Below are positions 63,478-64,000 of a stretch of DNA of 64,000 nucleotides, piece by piece; the first letter of the stretch is position 1, and every line of letters starts with the position of its first letter. A program made the position numbers and the translations under genes. This stretch comes from Silurus meridionalis (lineage: Eukaryota; Chordata; Actinopteri; Siluriformes; Siluridae), in contig NC_060892.1 in the NCBI RefSeq assembly GCF_014805685.1, positions 25,387,560-25,451,559 of the forward strand. The letters run 5' to 3'. The notes beneath the pieces were generated by a model. The model was given only the letters and a program-made list of their open reading frames with translations, did no database searches and was not told the DNA's origin.

Positions 63478-64000
63478 ACAGAAATCTACAGTGGGCAAAA
63501 CAACAGCTGGAGAATGACCAAAATGAAAAATTGACTTTTGTTTTGAATGTTTTTGTCAGAACAGAGACATTTTACGCACTATGTTAGTGCAGAATTGAGT
63601 GTTTTGTTGTCTATATTGTAAACTTACTTGTTGGTGTTGTGGTTTTTTTTATTATTGTTAATTTGGATTAAGAATTCTGGCTGATCAATCTTCTTGGCGC
63701 TTGATCGCTATTTTTGTGATATGTTTCACAAAACGTTCCATAGGAATTAACGGGAATACATTTGATTAAACTGGGAATTTACCAAAATTACAGGTCTATA
63801 CCAGAGAACTTAAGTGTAGTTGGAAAAAAAATAATCTTGCAGGATACGTTTTGGTTAAAACAAGCGGATTTATTGCAATTTCTACCTGCGAATTCATCAA
63901 TCCCACTGAGGCCACGCCCCCTACATATCATTTCTTGAATTCTGCACAGGAAATAATGTAAAAAAAAAATTCTCCATCTTGATGACTATTCACCTAAATG
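63312..64000 (+). other. 3' flank / 3'UTR of thsd7b
   Basis: Sequence after the stop contains a GT microsatellite (63434-63473). No AATAAA is present; the only variant polyadenylation signal seen is ATTAAA at 63765-63770. Bases about 63720-63950 resemble the repeat family of the inverted arms in introns 5 and 6. The transcript end may lie outside the window. Confidence 0.4.
63434..63473. repeat. (GT)n microsatellite, 3' flank
   Basis: GT repeat of about 20 units, 120 bp after the stop codon; likely in the 3' UTR. Confidence 0.95.

Overview
The window is vertebrate, almost certainly teleost, genomic DNA. It has long AT-rich introns, dense CA/GT, GATA-type and AGT-type simple repeats, and many decayed Tc1/mariner, hAT, SINE-like and LINE copies of the kinds found in ray-finned fish. 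An otophysan such as a catfish would fit, but I cannot prove the order.

One protein-coding gene is supported, and its coding region appears complete: the fish orthologue of THSD7B (thrombospondin type-1 domain-containing protein 7B) on the + strand. I traced 27 coding exons from an ATG at 15392 to a TGA at 63311. All 26 introns are GT-AG and every junction keeps frame, giving 4869 nt or 1622 codons before the stop. The product has a signal peptide, a long row of TSP1-type repeats, one transmembrane helix (about residues 1574-1596) and a 26-residue cytoplasmic tail ending YDGDADM. THSD7B is preferred over THSD7A because of paralogue-specific stretches (the SGRTMVDF linker in exon 2, DGRSFET in exon 22, SNGFLDYC in exon 25). 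Comparisons with human proteins are from memory, not from an alignment run here.

Layout: 1-2990 is upstream sequence with repeat fragments. 2995-3421 is a GA-rich candidate promoter with a possible noncoding first exon ending at a strong splice donor. 3422-15364 would be the 5'UTR intron. 15365-15518 carries the start codon. 15519-35920 is a 20.4-kb intron with a nested hAT/MITE pair, a 2.38-kb tandem duplication containing a truncated LINE, and several non-repetitive islands that may be regulatory. 35921-63311 holds the other 26 coding exons. Intron 6 (42974-48808) is largely AGT-type tandem repeat with higher-order structure. 63312-64000 is 3'UTR and/or flank; no AATAAA was seen.

I found no operon-like, CRISPR or defence system and no second gene. 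The most interesting observations are coordinated changes of structural cysteines in two adjacent TSP1 repeats, inverted repeats around exons 6 and 2, a TA-flanked MITE whose empty site is preserved inside the same window, and the higher-order structure of the AGT arrays.
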